A stretch of 64,000 nt of DNA from Peribacillus frigoritolerans_B (GCF_044762665.1 NZ_JBIWES010000003.1:310001-374000), one strand, 5' to 3'. Shown: positions 50,849 to 59,732, counted from the first letter of the stretch. A program made the numbers and translations. Notes: generated from the sequence alone by a model not told the origin.

Positions 50849-51481
50849 ATGAAAAAGATAAACCATTCAATTTTGCCAGTTGATTTTTATCAGCAGCCCA
50901 CGCTTGAACTGGCAAAATCCCTTCTTGGCTGCCTGATTGTAAAAGAAACAGCTGATGGAACCGCTTCTGGATTCATTGTTGAAACAGAGGCCTATATTGG
51001 TCCTGGGGACAGGGCCGCACATAGTTTTGGAAATAGACGGACAAAACGGACGGAAGTGATGTTCGGAAATTCCGGTTTGATATATACATACGTCATGCAC
51101 ACACATACACTGGTCAATGTCGTAAGCGGCGGACCTGAAAATCCGGAAGCCATTTTAATTCGGGCGATTGAACCCTATTCAGGGCTCGAGTTAATGCATG
51201 AAAGACGCGGAATTGCCGATATTCGTAAATGTACCGATGGACCAGGGAAGCTAACAAAGGCACTAGGCATCACCATGGATGATTATGGTCGATCTTTTAC
51301 GGATCCACCGCTATATCTAGCTGCAGGAAAAAAGCCTGAACACATATCGAGCGGCCCCCGCGTCGGAATCGACAACTCCGGGGAAGCAAAAGATTACCCT
51401 TGGCGTTTCTGGGTTACCGACAATCCATTTATATCCCGTAAGAACGTAATTAATAAAAGGGTACCGAAAAAATCACCGTGA
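50849..51481 (+). CDS. alkyladenine (3-methyladenine) DNA glycosylase, AAG/MPG family
   Basis: 210 residues from ATG 50849 (GGGGTG upstream). AAG fold: LAKSLLGCLIVKE, GFIVETEAYIGPGDRAAHSFGNRRTKRTEVMFG with the catalytic Glu in ETEAY and the intercalating region, YVMHTHTLVNVV, AILIRAIEP and GPGKLTKALGI. The YVMHTHTLVNV stretch departs from the common YGMHxCxN pattern at the base-flipping pocket. Removes alkylated purines in base excision repair. Single gene with a stem-loop terminator. Confidence 0.9.
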   Translation: MKKINHSILPVDFYQQPTLELAKSLLGCLIVKETADGTASGFIVETEAYIGPGDRAAHSFGNRRTKRTEVMFGNSGLIYTYVMHTHTLVNVVSGGPENPEAILIRAIEPYSGLELMHERRGIADIRKCTDGPGKLTKALGITMDDYGRSFTDPPLYLAAGKKPEHISSGPRVGIDNSGEAKDYPWRFWVTDNPFISRKNVINKRVPKKSP

Positions 51482-52217
51482 TGTTATCCCCTCTAAGTGA
51501 ACTGTGTAAATTCTGTGGATGATACACACCTTTGAGGGGATTTTACTATGTCCGTAAGCATTCCGATATATCAAAAAGTAGTGAATGAAAACTTCAGGAA
51601 TATAGCTTAAGGCACTAGCCCAAAAGGGACGAGGCTTTATTTGAGGAAATACTTAATTTCTGCCAAACTAATTATTAAATTTCCCCAATAAAATCCAAAA
51701 TCTATTTTTCCCTCCTATTACCCCGGTAATAATAAATTGACTTCCCTCCATTACAACCTACTATAGTTAAATCAGCAATATGGAAGGTGGTTATGATGAA
51801 CGTTCAGTCCTATTTGTATAATGGAATCATCTAAATGTTTGTATGAAATCCGTATATTATCAGCCATTCAAGAAAACCATTCCCCTGCTCAAAGTAACAT
51901 CACATAGTAAAATCGCTGAACCTGATGATCTCTAAGTTTATAGACAATATTAAAAAATCAAAACTCAAACTTCCATTTTATGAATTGCTCTTTTAAAGTT
52001 TAATGGTTATCCATTTTTTACGATAAATTTCAATATTTGGTCATCTTTCACTCTATGAATCCGCCCGATGTAACAGACTCCCATTTCCTGTAATAGAATA
52101 ACCGAAAAATGACGAAAAAGTTGAATTTTATTTATATGGGTCATGTTTTTTATATTCCATACCTTTATAATATAAATGCTAGATATTTTTTTACCACATC
52201 AGGAGGAACTTTCCTAA
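51482..52217. other. 736-bp AT-rich intergenic region
   Basis: Starts with the glycosylase terminator (51486-51546). Two or three very short ORFs (51548-51610, 20 codons, MSVSIPIYQKVV…; 51795-51833, 13 codons after AAGGTGG; one of 28 codons overlapping it) could be remnants or leaders but none is convincing. A TATAAT at 52166-52171 is probably the -10 of the cell-wall hydrolase gene. Confidence 0.45.
51486..51546 (+). terminator. terminator of the glycosylase gene
   Basis: ATCCCCTC (51486-51493) pairs with GAGGGGAT (51534-51541), with inner GTGT/ACAC, then TTTT. Confidence 0.55.
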
Positions 52218-53390
52218 ATGAACAATTCTAAAAACTCTTTCATTCTTGCGGGGACCATTATAGGTACCCTAATCGCCGGCACTTCTGCTTATGCTGGTTC
52301 TTATCAAGTTAAATCAGGGGACACCCTAGATAAAATCTCTAAAGCCAATAATACAACTGTCCAACACTTAAAATCTCAAAACCATTTGACTAGTAACCTT
52401 ATTTTTCCCGGCCAAGTCTTGAAATTTAATACTATTAACAACCGTACAGATAAAAATATAGATAAAACCGAAAAATATGTGGTTAAACTGGGGGATACTT
52501 TATCTAAAATCGCTAATAAATATAACCTTTCCCTTAGCGCCCTGCTTAAATTAAACACTAACATTTCTAATTCGGATCGCATTTATATCGGCCAAACCAT
52601 CCGGGTTTCAGGAAAAGCCACTGGGTCCAGCTCTACGGCTAAAAACAGTTCAAATGCTACATATACAGTCAAATCCGGGGATACACTGGACAAAATTTCC
52701 AGAGTCAATAATATAACTGTCCAACAATTAAAGTCTATAAACCATTTAACTAGCACTCTTATTTTTCCCGGCCAGGTCTTGAAGGTTAATACCATTACCA
52801 GCAATCCGGATAAAGGTAAAAATACAACGGACGTTTATGTTGTTAAATTAGGGGATTCCTTATCAACAATCGCTAAAAGATATAACCTTTCCCTTAGTGC
52901 CTTACTTAAAATAAACCCTAACATTTCCAATTCAGATCGTATTCGTATAGGCCAAACCATCCGGGTTTCAGGAAAAGCCTCGGCATCTGCAATTAATAAA
53001 CCGTCCAAATCCACCAAAGCGGATCAAGTTTTGGCAGCTGGCGCTAAATACATGGGAGCCAAGTATGTTTACGGTGCGAGCACAACACGTACTGATGTAT
53101 TTGATTGCTCTTCATTCACATTAAGGGCATTCCAAAGTGCAGGTATTTCCTTGCCTCGAAATTCAGTGGCACAATCACACGTTGGTACAGTTGTATCTTC
53201 GAAAGCCCTGCAAAAAGGGGATTTAGTATTTTTCGATACCAATAATGATGGAGTAATCAATCATGTAGGAATTTATGCCGGTAACGGTCAAATGCTGAAT
53301 GCTTCGACATCTAAAGGTGTTTCCTACGCTAACATTAACAATTCCTACTGGGGACCTAGCTTTGTGAAGGCAGTCCGAGTTCTTAACTAA
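52218..53390 (+). CDS. LysM-NlpC/P60 cell-wall endopeptidase (LytE/CwlS type) with four LysM domains
   Basis: 390 residues: signal peptide (cleavage after AYA, about residue 26), four LysM domains at about 28-71, 86-131, 148-191, 206-251, short linker, and NlpC/P60 domain 268-390 with catalytic Cys297 (DVFDCSSF) and His349 (NHVGIYAG). Should be a DL-endopeptidase cutting D-glutamyl-meso-diaminopimelate links. LysM 1-2 and 3-4 are copies of each other with exactly 120-residue period. AGGAGG precedes the ATG. Likely exported autolysin for cell separation or elongation. Confidence 0.93.
   Translation: MNNSKNSFILAGTIIGTLIAGTSAYAGSYQVKSGDTLDKISKANNTTVQHLKSQNHLTSNLIFPGQVLKFNTINNRTDKNIDKTEKYVVKLGDTLSKIANKYNLSLSALLKLNTNISNSDRIYIGQTIRVSGKATGSSSTAKNSSNATYTVKSGDTLDKISRVNNITVQQLKSINHLTSTLIFPGQVLKVNTITSNPDKGKNTTDVYVVKLGDSLSTIAKRYNLSLSALLKINPNISNSDRIRIGQTIRVSGKASASAINKPSKSTKADQVLAAGAKYMGAKYVYGASTTRTDVFDCSSFTLRAFQSAGISLPRNSVAQSHVGTVVSSKALQKGDLVFFDTNNDGVINHVGIYAGNGQMLNASTSKGVSYANINNSYWGPSFVKAVRVLN
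52302..52977 (+). repeat. in-frame tandem duplication of a LysM pair
   Basis: The segment from about 52302 to 52617 recurs at 52662 to 52977, offset by 360 bases. Both copies end with CATCCGGGTTTCAGGAAAAG, identical at DNA level, showing a fairly recent duplication or continuing homogenisation. Confidence 0.85.
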
Positions 53391-53450
53391 ATGACGATAT
53401 GGCAATAAAAGATTGACGGCAAAAAAATAACTCTATAGGCCTTGATAAAA

Positions 53451-53495
53451 GAGCAAAAAAGCGCGTTTTGATACTATCATACACGCTTTTTTGCG
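53451..53495. terminator. bidirectional terminator, endopeptidase / decarboxylase
   Basis: GCAAAAAAGCGCGT…ACACGCTTTTTTGC between converging genes; one mismatch in the stem. Confidence 0.8.
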
Positions 53496-53554
53496 TATCA
53501 TAATGTCGCCAACTGGTGTTATGGCTAATAATCCTTCTTCCAGCATTCCTTTTG

Positions 53555-55234
53555 TTATTTCTTTAGTTTCTCTTGCTTTTCAAGATACTGCCTCATTTTT
53601 TGCAAATAAGCCGGTGCATCCATTTGATCTTTCACGACCAATTCTATAAGGCAAAGTTTATCGGCGTTCATTTCCTGAGCATTTGCAATGGCATCATCCA
53701 GTTCACCATTCGTCTCGACTCTTGCTGTATATACCTCTTTACCAAACGCTTCAGCCAGTTTTGTATAATCCCACTCTGGTATCTCGTTGTATTTCTGTTT
53801 TTCTATATCTACTTTTACGTTTAAGAATTTTTCTATCGTGTAGCCATTATTGTTGAGGATAAACACGATGGGCTTGCAGCCGTTCTCCAGCATCGAGCTT
53901 ATTTCCTGTGCTGTCAGCTGTATCGAGCCGTCCCCTGTAAACAAAAGAACACGCCGGTTTCTATCCGCTATACAAGCACCGAAAGCTGCGGGCGTCGCAT
54001 ATCCAATGCTTTGCCAGCCTCCCTGAGCAATGTAGGTCACCCCTTTCGGCAATCTGACCTGTGACATGCCATAAGAGAATGTTCCTGTTTCCGTGACCAC
54101 TATGTCCTTTTCCTTCAACATTTGCTGAATTCGAGGATAATAGGAAGTCGCTTTCAGCGGTGCTGAAGGGTCTTCCACAATTATTGTGCTATACGGAAAC
54201 GAGATGTTTCCAACAGATTCGTTCTGCCGGTAGCCTATGTCCTGGAATTCATTTAGAATTTCCTCCGCTCTGACATTCATATAACTGGCTGCTCCCACTT
54301 TTACTGTGTCAGGTTGAATTTCCACCATTTTCAACGGGTTAAGCTTTGCTGTTCCTTTGGAAGTATTGACGTCGGACCAAACAGCACCAACGGCTATGAT
54401 CAAATCCGCTTCTTCAACAGTCTGAGTTACATCCTTACTTCCGAAAGCTCCGCCGTATACACCAATATACTGGGGATGGCTCTCATCAAACCCGCTTTTG
54501 CCCTGCATTAATGAAGCAACTGGAACGTTTAACCTCTCAGCGAGCTGCAGTACGGGTTTCTGCAAGTTATAACGAAGTGTTTTCACGTCCACAAGCAGAA
54601 CGGCTTTATTTACATGTTCTAACATGCCTTTTATGTGCTTCACTGCTGACTGCAAAGCATCGACATTCGTTTTGGTCATATTTTCTGATGTCTCACTGTG
54701 AGAAAGCACTGGTTTTTCAACGAGATCGATAGCCACTACCAAATAAACGGGCTTTTTCTTTTCTTTCGCGATTCTGATTGCAGCCGGTATCTCCCTAACT
54801 GCGTTTTCTGGTGTAAGAATTGCCGTATAACTGGTGATATGCTCATAAACCTTACGGAAAACATCAAAATCTCCATCCATTAACGTATGATGGGCAAGCT
54901 CCTTCTCCTGTTGCATCATGGACTTTGGCGAGCCTACAATATGGATGAGCGGCACATTTTCACTGTACGCTCCAGCGATTGCATTACATGCGCTCATTTC
55001 ACCGACACCAAAGGTGGTGATGAGTGCCGACATGCCCCTTACCCGGGCATAAGCGTCCGCTGCGTATCCAGCATTGAGTTCATTTCGTCCATTAATAAAC
55101 TCAATCCCATCGTAATCTTCCAAAGTATCTAGCAATGAGAAATTATAGTCTCCGGGCACACCAAAAATCTCTGTAATGCCTTCTGCTTTTAAGCAGTCGT
55201 ATAAATATTGTCCCAAGGTTCTGTTTTCAGCCAA
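53555..55234 (-). CDS. indolepyruvate / alpha-keto acid decarboxylase (TPP-dependent)
   Basis: 559 residues, starting at a TTG eight bases after AAGGAG. Pyruvate-decarboxylase fold: GVPGDYNFSLLD and catalytic Glu in NGRNELNAGYAADAYAR, paired His in LAHHTLMDGDF, and the TPP/Mg motif GDGSIQLTAQEISSMLENGCKPIVFILNNNGY. The length and HH motif place it with PDC, IpdC and KdcA, which decarboxylate pyruvate, indolepyruvate, phenylpyruvate or branched-chain keto acids to aldehydes (Ehrlich or indole-acetate routes). Divergent from a TyrR-like activator gene, which favours aromatic keto acids; this is inferred. No Ser/Gly scan for substrate pocket was possible. Confidence 0.88.
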   Translation of the reverse strand: MAENRTLGQYLYDCLKAEGITEIFGVPGDYNFSLLDTLEDYDGIEFINGRNELNAGYAADAYARVRGMSALITTFGVGEMSACNAIAGAYSENVPLIHIVGSPKSMMQQEKELAHHTLMDGDFDVFRKVYEHITSYTAILTPENAVREIPAAIRIAKEKKKPVYLVVAIDLVEKPVLSHSETSENMTKTNVDALQSAVKHIKGMLEHVNKAVLLVDVKTLRYNLQKPVLQLAERLNVPVASLMQGKSGFDESHPQYIGVYGGAFGSKDVTQTVEEADLIIAVGAVWSDVNTSKGTAKLNPLKMVEIQPDTVKVGAASYMNVRAEEILNEFQDIGYRQNESVGNISFPYSTIIVEDPSAPLKATSYYPRIQQMLKEKDIVVTETGTFSYGMSQVRLPKGVTYIAQGGWQSIGYATPAAFGACIADRNRRVLLFTGDGSIQLTAQEISSMLENGCKPIVFILNNNGYTIEKFLNVKVDIEKQKYNEIPEWDYTKLAEAFGKEVYTARVETNGELDDAIANAQEMNADKLCLIELVVKDQMDAPAYLQKMRQYLEKQEKLKK

Positions 55235-55427
55235 GTCAATCACTCCTTCATCGATTACTCTCTACTTTATTTATACCCAAACAGAAGTAGGTTAACCGTA
55301 TATGTATCCATATACTTCAAGGTGGGTTGGCTCTATTACTCTAGTTTTAGCTTTGATGAATGAAGTGAGTTAGACTATCCCAGGCATGACTCTTATAAAA
55401 ATGATTCAAATCCAAATCGAAATATCT

Positions 55428-55447
55428 GAAAATTCTTGATTTCAGCT
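55428..55447. promoter_or_regulatory. dyad in the divergent decarboxylase/activator region
   Basis: CTGAAAATTCTTGATTTCAG: CTGAAA-N8-TTTCAG, resembling in form the TGTAAA-N6-TTTACA TyrR box; a second dyad TGATT…GAATCA lies at about 55456-55473. Possible binding sites for the adjacent activator. No -24/-12 (GG-N10-GC) promoter was found here by eye. Confidence 0.4.
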
Positions 55448-55496
55448 CTGTTTTTGATTTATATTTGAATCACCGGAACAGTGGATAAGGGGGCAA

Positions 55497-56897
55497 ATGA
55501 TGAGTGAGAACAATGTGAAAAGAGTTTTGGAATGCATCATCAACACATCCAATAATAATATTACCGTGACTGATGAAAAAGGATTCATTTTATTCACGAA
55601 TCCTAACCATTGGTGGATATATGGAATCGAACCAGAACATTATCTTGGAAAATCCGTTTATCAGCTCGAAACGGAAGGAATCCTTTCACCTTCGATATCC
55701 GCCATGGTATTGAAAGAGAAAACACCTATCCAGATCATGCAGCAAACGAAGACGGGAAAAATCGTCATGTCGACCGCTTATCCCATCTTTGATGAAGATG
55801 GTGAATTGATTCATGTCGTCAGCTATGCCCAAGATCAAACTGAAATCAGGAACCTCCAGGATCAGTACGGTCAATTGGAGAAAAAGATTCAAGAATACCA
55901 ATCGGAGGTAGAGGAACTTAGGGAACAGGAGGAGCTGATCTATCGCAGCAAGGAAATGCGGCAAATCGCCAAAACAATCCACCGTGTTTCCAAAACGGAT
56001 GCGACAGTCATGCTTCTTGGGGAATCCGGTGTGGGAAAGAGCGTATTCGCCCGGCGGCTGCACAATCAGAGTTACCGCAGCAAAGAGCCATTCATCGAAG
56101 TCAACTGCAGTACCATCCCAGAAAGCCTCTTTGAATCAGAAATGTTTGGATATGAAGCGGGATCCTTCACCGGAGCGCAGAAGCAGGGGAAGCAAGGGCT
56201 GATTGAACAAGCAGATAACGGAACCTTATTTCTGGATGAAATTGGGGAGCTTCCCCTGGATATGCAAGTGAAATTATTAAATGTCCTGCAAGAGAAGACC
56301 TTTAAAAGAGTGGGAGGAAAAAAAGAGCATAAGATAGATTTCCGGCTTGTAACGGCCACCAATCAAAACCTTGAGGAAATGGTGGAAAAGGGAACATTCA
56401 GGCTTGATTTATATTATCGCTTAAATGTGATTCCCATCCAAATACCGCCTTTACGAGAAAGAAAAGAAGATATTGCCATCTTAATCAATCATAATCTCGA
56501 AATCATCAACAAAAAATACAAGTCAGATAAGAAATTGCACCCTTCCACTTACGAAATACTGATTCAGCATAAATGGTCAGGAAACGTGCGTGAATTGGAA
56601 AACCTGATTGAACGGCTCATTTTGACCTCGGAAGACTCCATCATTTTCCCAGGCTTTCTCCCCTCCCATTTCCATGGACAAGAATCTTTGGAGAAAATAG
56701 ATGACACCCTAATGATTGACAATATGATGGTTGATGATAGTGATCTCAATACCGCCCTCGAACAAGTCGAAAAATGGATGATGATGAAAGCGAGTAAACA
56801 ATGCAAGTCCACATATGAAATGGCTAAATTCTTAGGTATCAGCCAGCCTTCTGTCGTCAGGAAAATGAAGAAATATAAAGATCATCTGCCCATTTAG
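55497..56897 (+). CDS. PAS–AAA+ sigma-54-type activator with TyrR-like HTH
   Basis: 466 residues. PAS domain about 8-115 (ITVTDEKGFILFTNPNHWWIYGI), coiled linker 116-148, AAA+ domain 150-390 with Walker A GESGVGKS (175-182), GAFTGA loop as Gly222-Ser-Phe-Thr-Gly-Ala227, Walker B LFLDEIG (244-250), arginine-finger region FRLDLYYRLNV, and a carboxy-terminal TyrR-type HTH (MAKFLGISQPSVVRKMKKY). The Ala-to-Ser change in GAFTGA may alter sigma-54 contact. It faces away from the decarboxylase gene and probably controls it. Confidence 0.85.
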   Translation: MMSENNVKRVLECIINTSNNNITVTDEKGFILFTNPNHWWIYGIEPEHYLGKSVYQLETEGILSPSISAMVLKEKTPIQIMQQTKTGKIVMSTAYPIFDEDGELIHVVSYAQDQTEIRNLQDQYGQLEKKIQEYQSEVEELREQEELIYRSKEMRQIAKTIHRVSKTDATVMLLGESGVGKSVFARRLHNQSYRSKEPFIEVNCSTIPESLFESEMFGYEAGSFTGAQKQGKQGLIEQADNGTLFLDEIGELPLDMQVKLLNVLQEKTFKRVGGKKEHKIDFRLVTATNQNLEEMVEKGTFRLDLYYRLNVIPIQIPPLRERKEDIAILINHNLEIINKKYKSDKKLHPSTYEILIQHKWSGNVRELENLIERLILTSEDSIIFPGFLPSHFHGQESLEKIDDTLMIDNMMVDDSDLNTALEQVEKWMMMKASKQCKSTYEMAKFLGISQPSVVRKMKKYKDHLPI

Positions 56898-56953
56898 TAA
56901 CAGTGGGATGAAAGATTTCCAATACAGTATCCACCTTTTTTTAGCCTTTATAA

Positions 56954-56984
56954 ATAGGAGACCAGCGTATCGAAGGTCTCCTAT
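56954..56984 (-). terminator. terminator of cobT
   Basis: Minus strand ATAGGAGACC-TTCGATACGCT-GGTCTCCTATTTATAAA. Confidence 0.75.
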
Positions 56985-56987
56985 CGC

Positions 56988-58034
56988 TTACTTATTTGAC
57001 ACGCCTGCAGATTCAAATGTTGCCATTTCTTTAATGACCAATGTCGCTGCCTTAAGGATGGGGTATGACAGGGCTGCCCCTGTTCCTTCCCCGATTCTCA
57101 TTCCCAGGTCGAGGATCGGCTCCTTGCCAAGCAGTTCTATGGCCGTTTCATGACCAGGTTCTGCAGATCGATGTCCAACAAACATATAATCGGCTGCACG
57201 TACGGAAATCAGGTTTGCCAATACGGCAGCCGTGGTTGTAATGAAACCATCAACAAGAATGGGTATACGGTTATTCGCTGCAGCAAGCATCGCCCCTGCC
57301 ATACCTGCAATTTCGAATCCACCGATATTCATCAAAATATTTATTGGATCATCAGGATTAGGATTTCTTAATGAAATCGCTTCTTCAATTATTCTTCGCT
57401 TATGTAAAATGCCTTCTGACTTCAATCCTGTTCCCTGCCCCACTAGTGATTCGACGCTTTTCCCGCTTACGATGGAGATGATTGCGGTACTGGATGTCGT
57501 ATTTCCGATTCCCATTTCACCAAGGATCAGGCAATTCACACCACGGGCAATCATTTTCTGTGCACGGTCATATCCAATTTCAAGCGCTTGATTTACTTCT
57601 TCCTTTGTCATCGCCTCTTCCTTATAAAAGTTTCTAGTTCCATTACGGACTTTTCTCGAAGTTAATCCCGGTGCTTCGATATCTGCATCGATCCCTATAT
57701 CGACAATGTCCAAGTAAGCATCTATCGCACGGCTTAATACATTGATGGCAGCACCGTCATTCAGGAAATTAAGCGCCATTTGTTCCGTCACTTCTTTTGG
57801 ATAAGCAGAAACCCCTTCTTCCGTAATTCCATGGTCGGCTGCAAACACGATCACCCCCGGTTTCGAAATGTCCGGAAATGCCTCCCCTGTCATCTTGGCC
57901 AGTTCGATTATCCATTCTTCAAGCCGTCCTAAGCTTCCCTGAGGAAGCGTCAGCGAATCGACATGGCCTTTAACCTGCCGTCCCATTTCTTCATCCAGTA
58001 TCGGAATGGAGATGGCAGCTAACTCATTTGTCAT
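56988..58034 (-). CDS. cobT: nicotinate-nucleotide–dimethylbenzimidazole phosphoribosyltransferase
   Basis: 348 residues from ATG 58034 (GGGGG upstream). CobT landmarks: LTLPQGSLGRLEEWIIELAKM, FAADHGITEEGVSAYPKEVTEQM, GEMGIGNTTSSTA and catalytic Glu region in FVGHRSAEPGHE; GMRIGEGTGAAL ends the active-site wall. It makes alpha-ribazole phosphate, the lower-ligand precursor of cobalamin. No other cobalamin gene and no B12 riboswitch lie in the window, so it probably serves salvage or a dispersed pathway. Confidence 0.93.
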   Translation of the reverse strand: MTNELAAISIPILDEEMGRQVKGHVDSLTLPQGSLGRLEEWIIELAKMTGEAFPDISKPGVIVFAADHGITEEGVSAYPKEVTEQMALNFLNDGAAINVLSRAIDAYLDIVDIGIDADIEAPGLTSRKVRNGTRNFYKEEAMTKEEVNQALEIGYDRAQKMIARGVNCLILGEMGIGNTTSSTAIISIVSGKSVESLVGQGTGLKSEGILHKRRIIEEAISLRNPNPDDPINILMNIGGFEIAGMAGAMLAAANNRIPILVDGFITTTAAVLANLISVRAADYMFVGHRSAEPGHETAIELLGKEPILDLGMRIGEGTGAALSYPILKAATLVIKEMATFESAGVSNK

Positions 58035-58056
58035 ATTAATAACCCCCACAATCCAA

Positions 58057-58091
58057 AATGAAAAACCTTAACCATAGGAAAAGGTTCTTAT
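58057..58091 (-). terminator. terminator of the signal peptidase gene
   Basis: Minus strand AGAACCTT-…-AAGGTTTTTCATTTT between the peptidase stop and the cobT start. Confidence 0.65.
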
Positions 58092-58166
58092 CCATCATCT
58101 GATATAACTACAACTTAGTCCATATAATTATCATCTAAGCTTTCACTTGAATTCACTGTGATCCTT

Positions 58167-58712
58167 TTACTTCGGCACTCCCATTTCATTTAATGGGTAG
58201 ATACGAAATTTCACTTTGCCCACAAGTGATTTTTCAGAAATAAAACCAAATCTTCTTCCATCCCAACTATTCCTTCGATTATCCCCCATGACAAATAAAT
58301 GACCGACAGGTACCTTGGATTTCCCAAGTAAATCACTTAGGGTGAAATTCTCCGTCAGATTTTCTTCAGGTGGAATTTCACCTTTTTTTGTTTTCAAATA
58401 TGGTTCTGTATACTTTTTCCCATTGATATATAAGACATCATCTTTCATTGCGATGCTGTCCCCTGGTAAACCGATCACCCTTTTTATATAATTCTCTTCC
58501 GCGTCCGGAGCATAAAATACGACCATATCGAAGCGCTCCGGCTTTCCTATTTTAGCTACCACGATCCGGTCATCATTTTCATAAGTCGGCTCCATTGATT
58601 CACCTTTTACCGTGACTGGTGTAAATAAAAACTGTTGGCAAATGAACACGATCATTAGAGCGAATAAGATAGCTTTCAACCATGAAAACACTTCACTTTT
58701 CATATTCCTCAT
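58167..58712 (-). CDS. sipS: type I signal peptidase
   Basis: 181 residues, one amino-terminal membrane anchor (about 12-30). Catalytic Ser39 in GESMEPTY and Lys77 in NYIKRVIGLPGD; box E VMGDNRRNSWDGRRFG with Asp and Arg conserved. Gram-positive SipS-type rather than the archaeal-like sporulation SipW. Removes signal peptides from secreted preproteins. AAGGAG five bases before ATG. Bacillus has several sip paralogues, so the symbol marks the family. Confidence 0.92.
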   Translation of the reverse strand: MRNMKSEVFSWLKAILFALMIVFICQQFLFTPVTVKGESMEPTYENDDRIVVAKIGKPERFDMVVFYAPDAEENYIKRVIGLPGDSIAMKDDVLYINGKKYTEPYLKTKKGEIPPEENLTENFTLSDLLGKSKVPVGHLFVMGDNRRNSWDGRRFGFISEKSLVGKVKFRIYPLNEMGVPK

Positions 58713-58899
58713 AAGAACTCCTTCCCAACGATAATGGCTGTATTTTGCCTAGCAGCACCAAAAATAATTCTTTAGCTTTAATTTGCCGGTCGGTGATTTT
58801 TAGAGGAGACATTCCAAAGAAATATCTGGAAAAATTGTAACATATTCATTTATCGCTTGCGAGATTAAATGATTCGTAGAGCCAATCTTAAACCATGAG

Positions 58900-58931
58900 A
58901 AAAAGGATAGCGATTTTAGCTATCCTTTTCC
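58900..58931 (-). terminator. terminator of the nitroreductase gene
   Basis: Minus strand AAAAGGATAGC-TAAAATC-GCTATCCTTTTTCTC. Confidence 0.85.
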
Positions 58932-58943
58932 TTAGTTTGTTCT

Positions 58944-59651
58944 TCAGAATTTATTCCAAGTCAATATTGAGTCGAGTGGCAAACGGACTTTTTCAAATCC
59001 TGCTTTAGTTCCTTTTCCAAGGGAAATCAACATGACAGGTTTGAAGTTTTCCGGTACATTGAATGCTTCCACAAATTTGGCTTCATCGAACCCTCCCATT
59101 GGGACTGTATCGTATCCTTTTGCTTTTGCAGCTAACATGATCTGCATGGAAACCAAGCCACCGTCAATCATGGCTACGCTTAAAGCTTTTTCAGCGGAAA
59201 AGTTGCCGTAATTATGCAGAATAGAGGCTACATATGGCTCTTTGATTTCATTCTTCATGATCCCTTTATCGACTAATTCACCATAAATCCGTTCTGCATT
59301 TTTGTAACCTTCTATATCAGCTAAAACGGCAATGACAGCAGATGCATCGACGATTTGTTGTTGGTTATTTGCGATGGGAAGCAATTCTTGTTGGGTTTGT
59401 TTATCTTGAATCACAAGGAATCTCCATGGCTGTAAGTTGGAAGAAGACGGTGCTTGAATCGCAATCTCCAGGATTTCACGAATTTCCTCTTCAGTCATCA
59501 CGTATTCAGCATCGTACTGGCGAACAGATCTCCTTTCTTTTGCTACCGTAATGAAATCCGTATCATTAAGGACTTTCGGCTTTTCAAGCGGTACATTCAA
59601 TTCTTTCGATTTATTCAGGTACTCTTCTTTACTCATTATATTTTTTGTCAT
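58944..59651 (-). CDS. nitroreductase family NAD(P)H oxidoreductase
   Basis: 235 residues. FMN-binding nitroreductase fold: RRSVRQYDAEY at the start of the core, IAIQAPSSSNLQPWRFLVIQD, and KGYDTVPMGGFDEAKF near the carboxy end. An extra amino-terminal tail of about 38 residues (SKEEYLNKSKELNVPLEKPKV) distinguishes it from the shorter YodC/MhqN type. Likely reduces quinones or nitro compounds. Monocistronic, with an operator-like repeat upstream and a divergent-by-order Rrf2 gene next to it (same strand, upstream), a plausible redox-responsive pair. GGAGG before ATG. Confidence 0.88.
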   Translation of the reverse strand: MTKNIMSKEEYLNKSKELNVPLEKPKVLNDTDFITVAKERRSVRQYDAEYVMTEEEIREILEIAIQAPSSSNLQPWRFLVIQDKQTQQELLPIANNQQQIVDASAVIAVLADIEGYKNAERIYGELVDKGIMKNEIKEPYVASILHNYGNFSAEKALSVAMIDGGLVSMQIMLAAKAKGYDTVPMGGFDEAKFVEAFNVPENFKPVMLISLGKGTKAGFEKVRLPLDSILTWNKF

Positions 59652-59671
59652 TTATAATGACCTCCATTTAA

Positions 59672-59711
59672 CTGTAATTAATACAGGAACAGTATATAAC
59701 GCATACTGTTC
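59672..59711. promoter_or_regulatory. overlapping operator-like inverted repeats before the nitroreductase
   Basis: CTGTAATTAATACAG (59672-59686, 5-bp arms) is followed directly by GAACAGTAT-N7-ATACTGTTC (59687-59711, perfect 9-bp arms). They lie 21-60 bases upstream of the start. Confidence 0.6.
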
Positions 59712-59732
59712 TTTTGTCAAATACAGTTTAAG

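Noticed and set aside
52376..53017. Minus-strand frames across the LysM gene
   Set aside because: Antisense shadows that repeat because the LysM region itself is duplicated.
55244..55496. Search for a sigma-54 -24/-12 promoter in the decarboxylase/activator intergenic region
   Set aside because: No GG-N10-GC element with acceptable flanks was found on either strand by eye.
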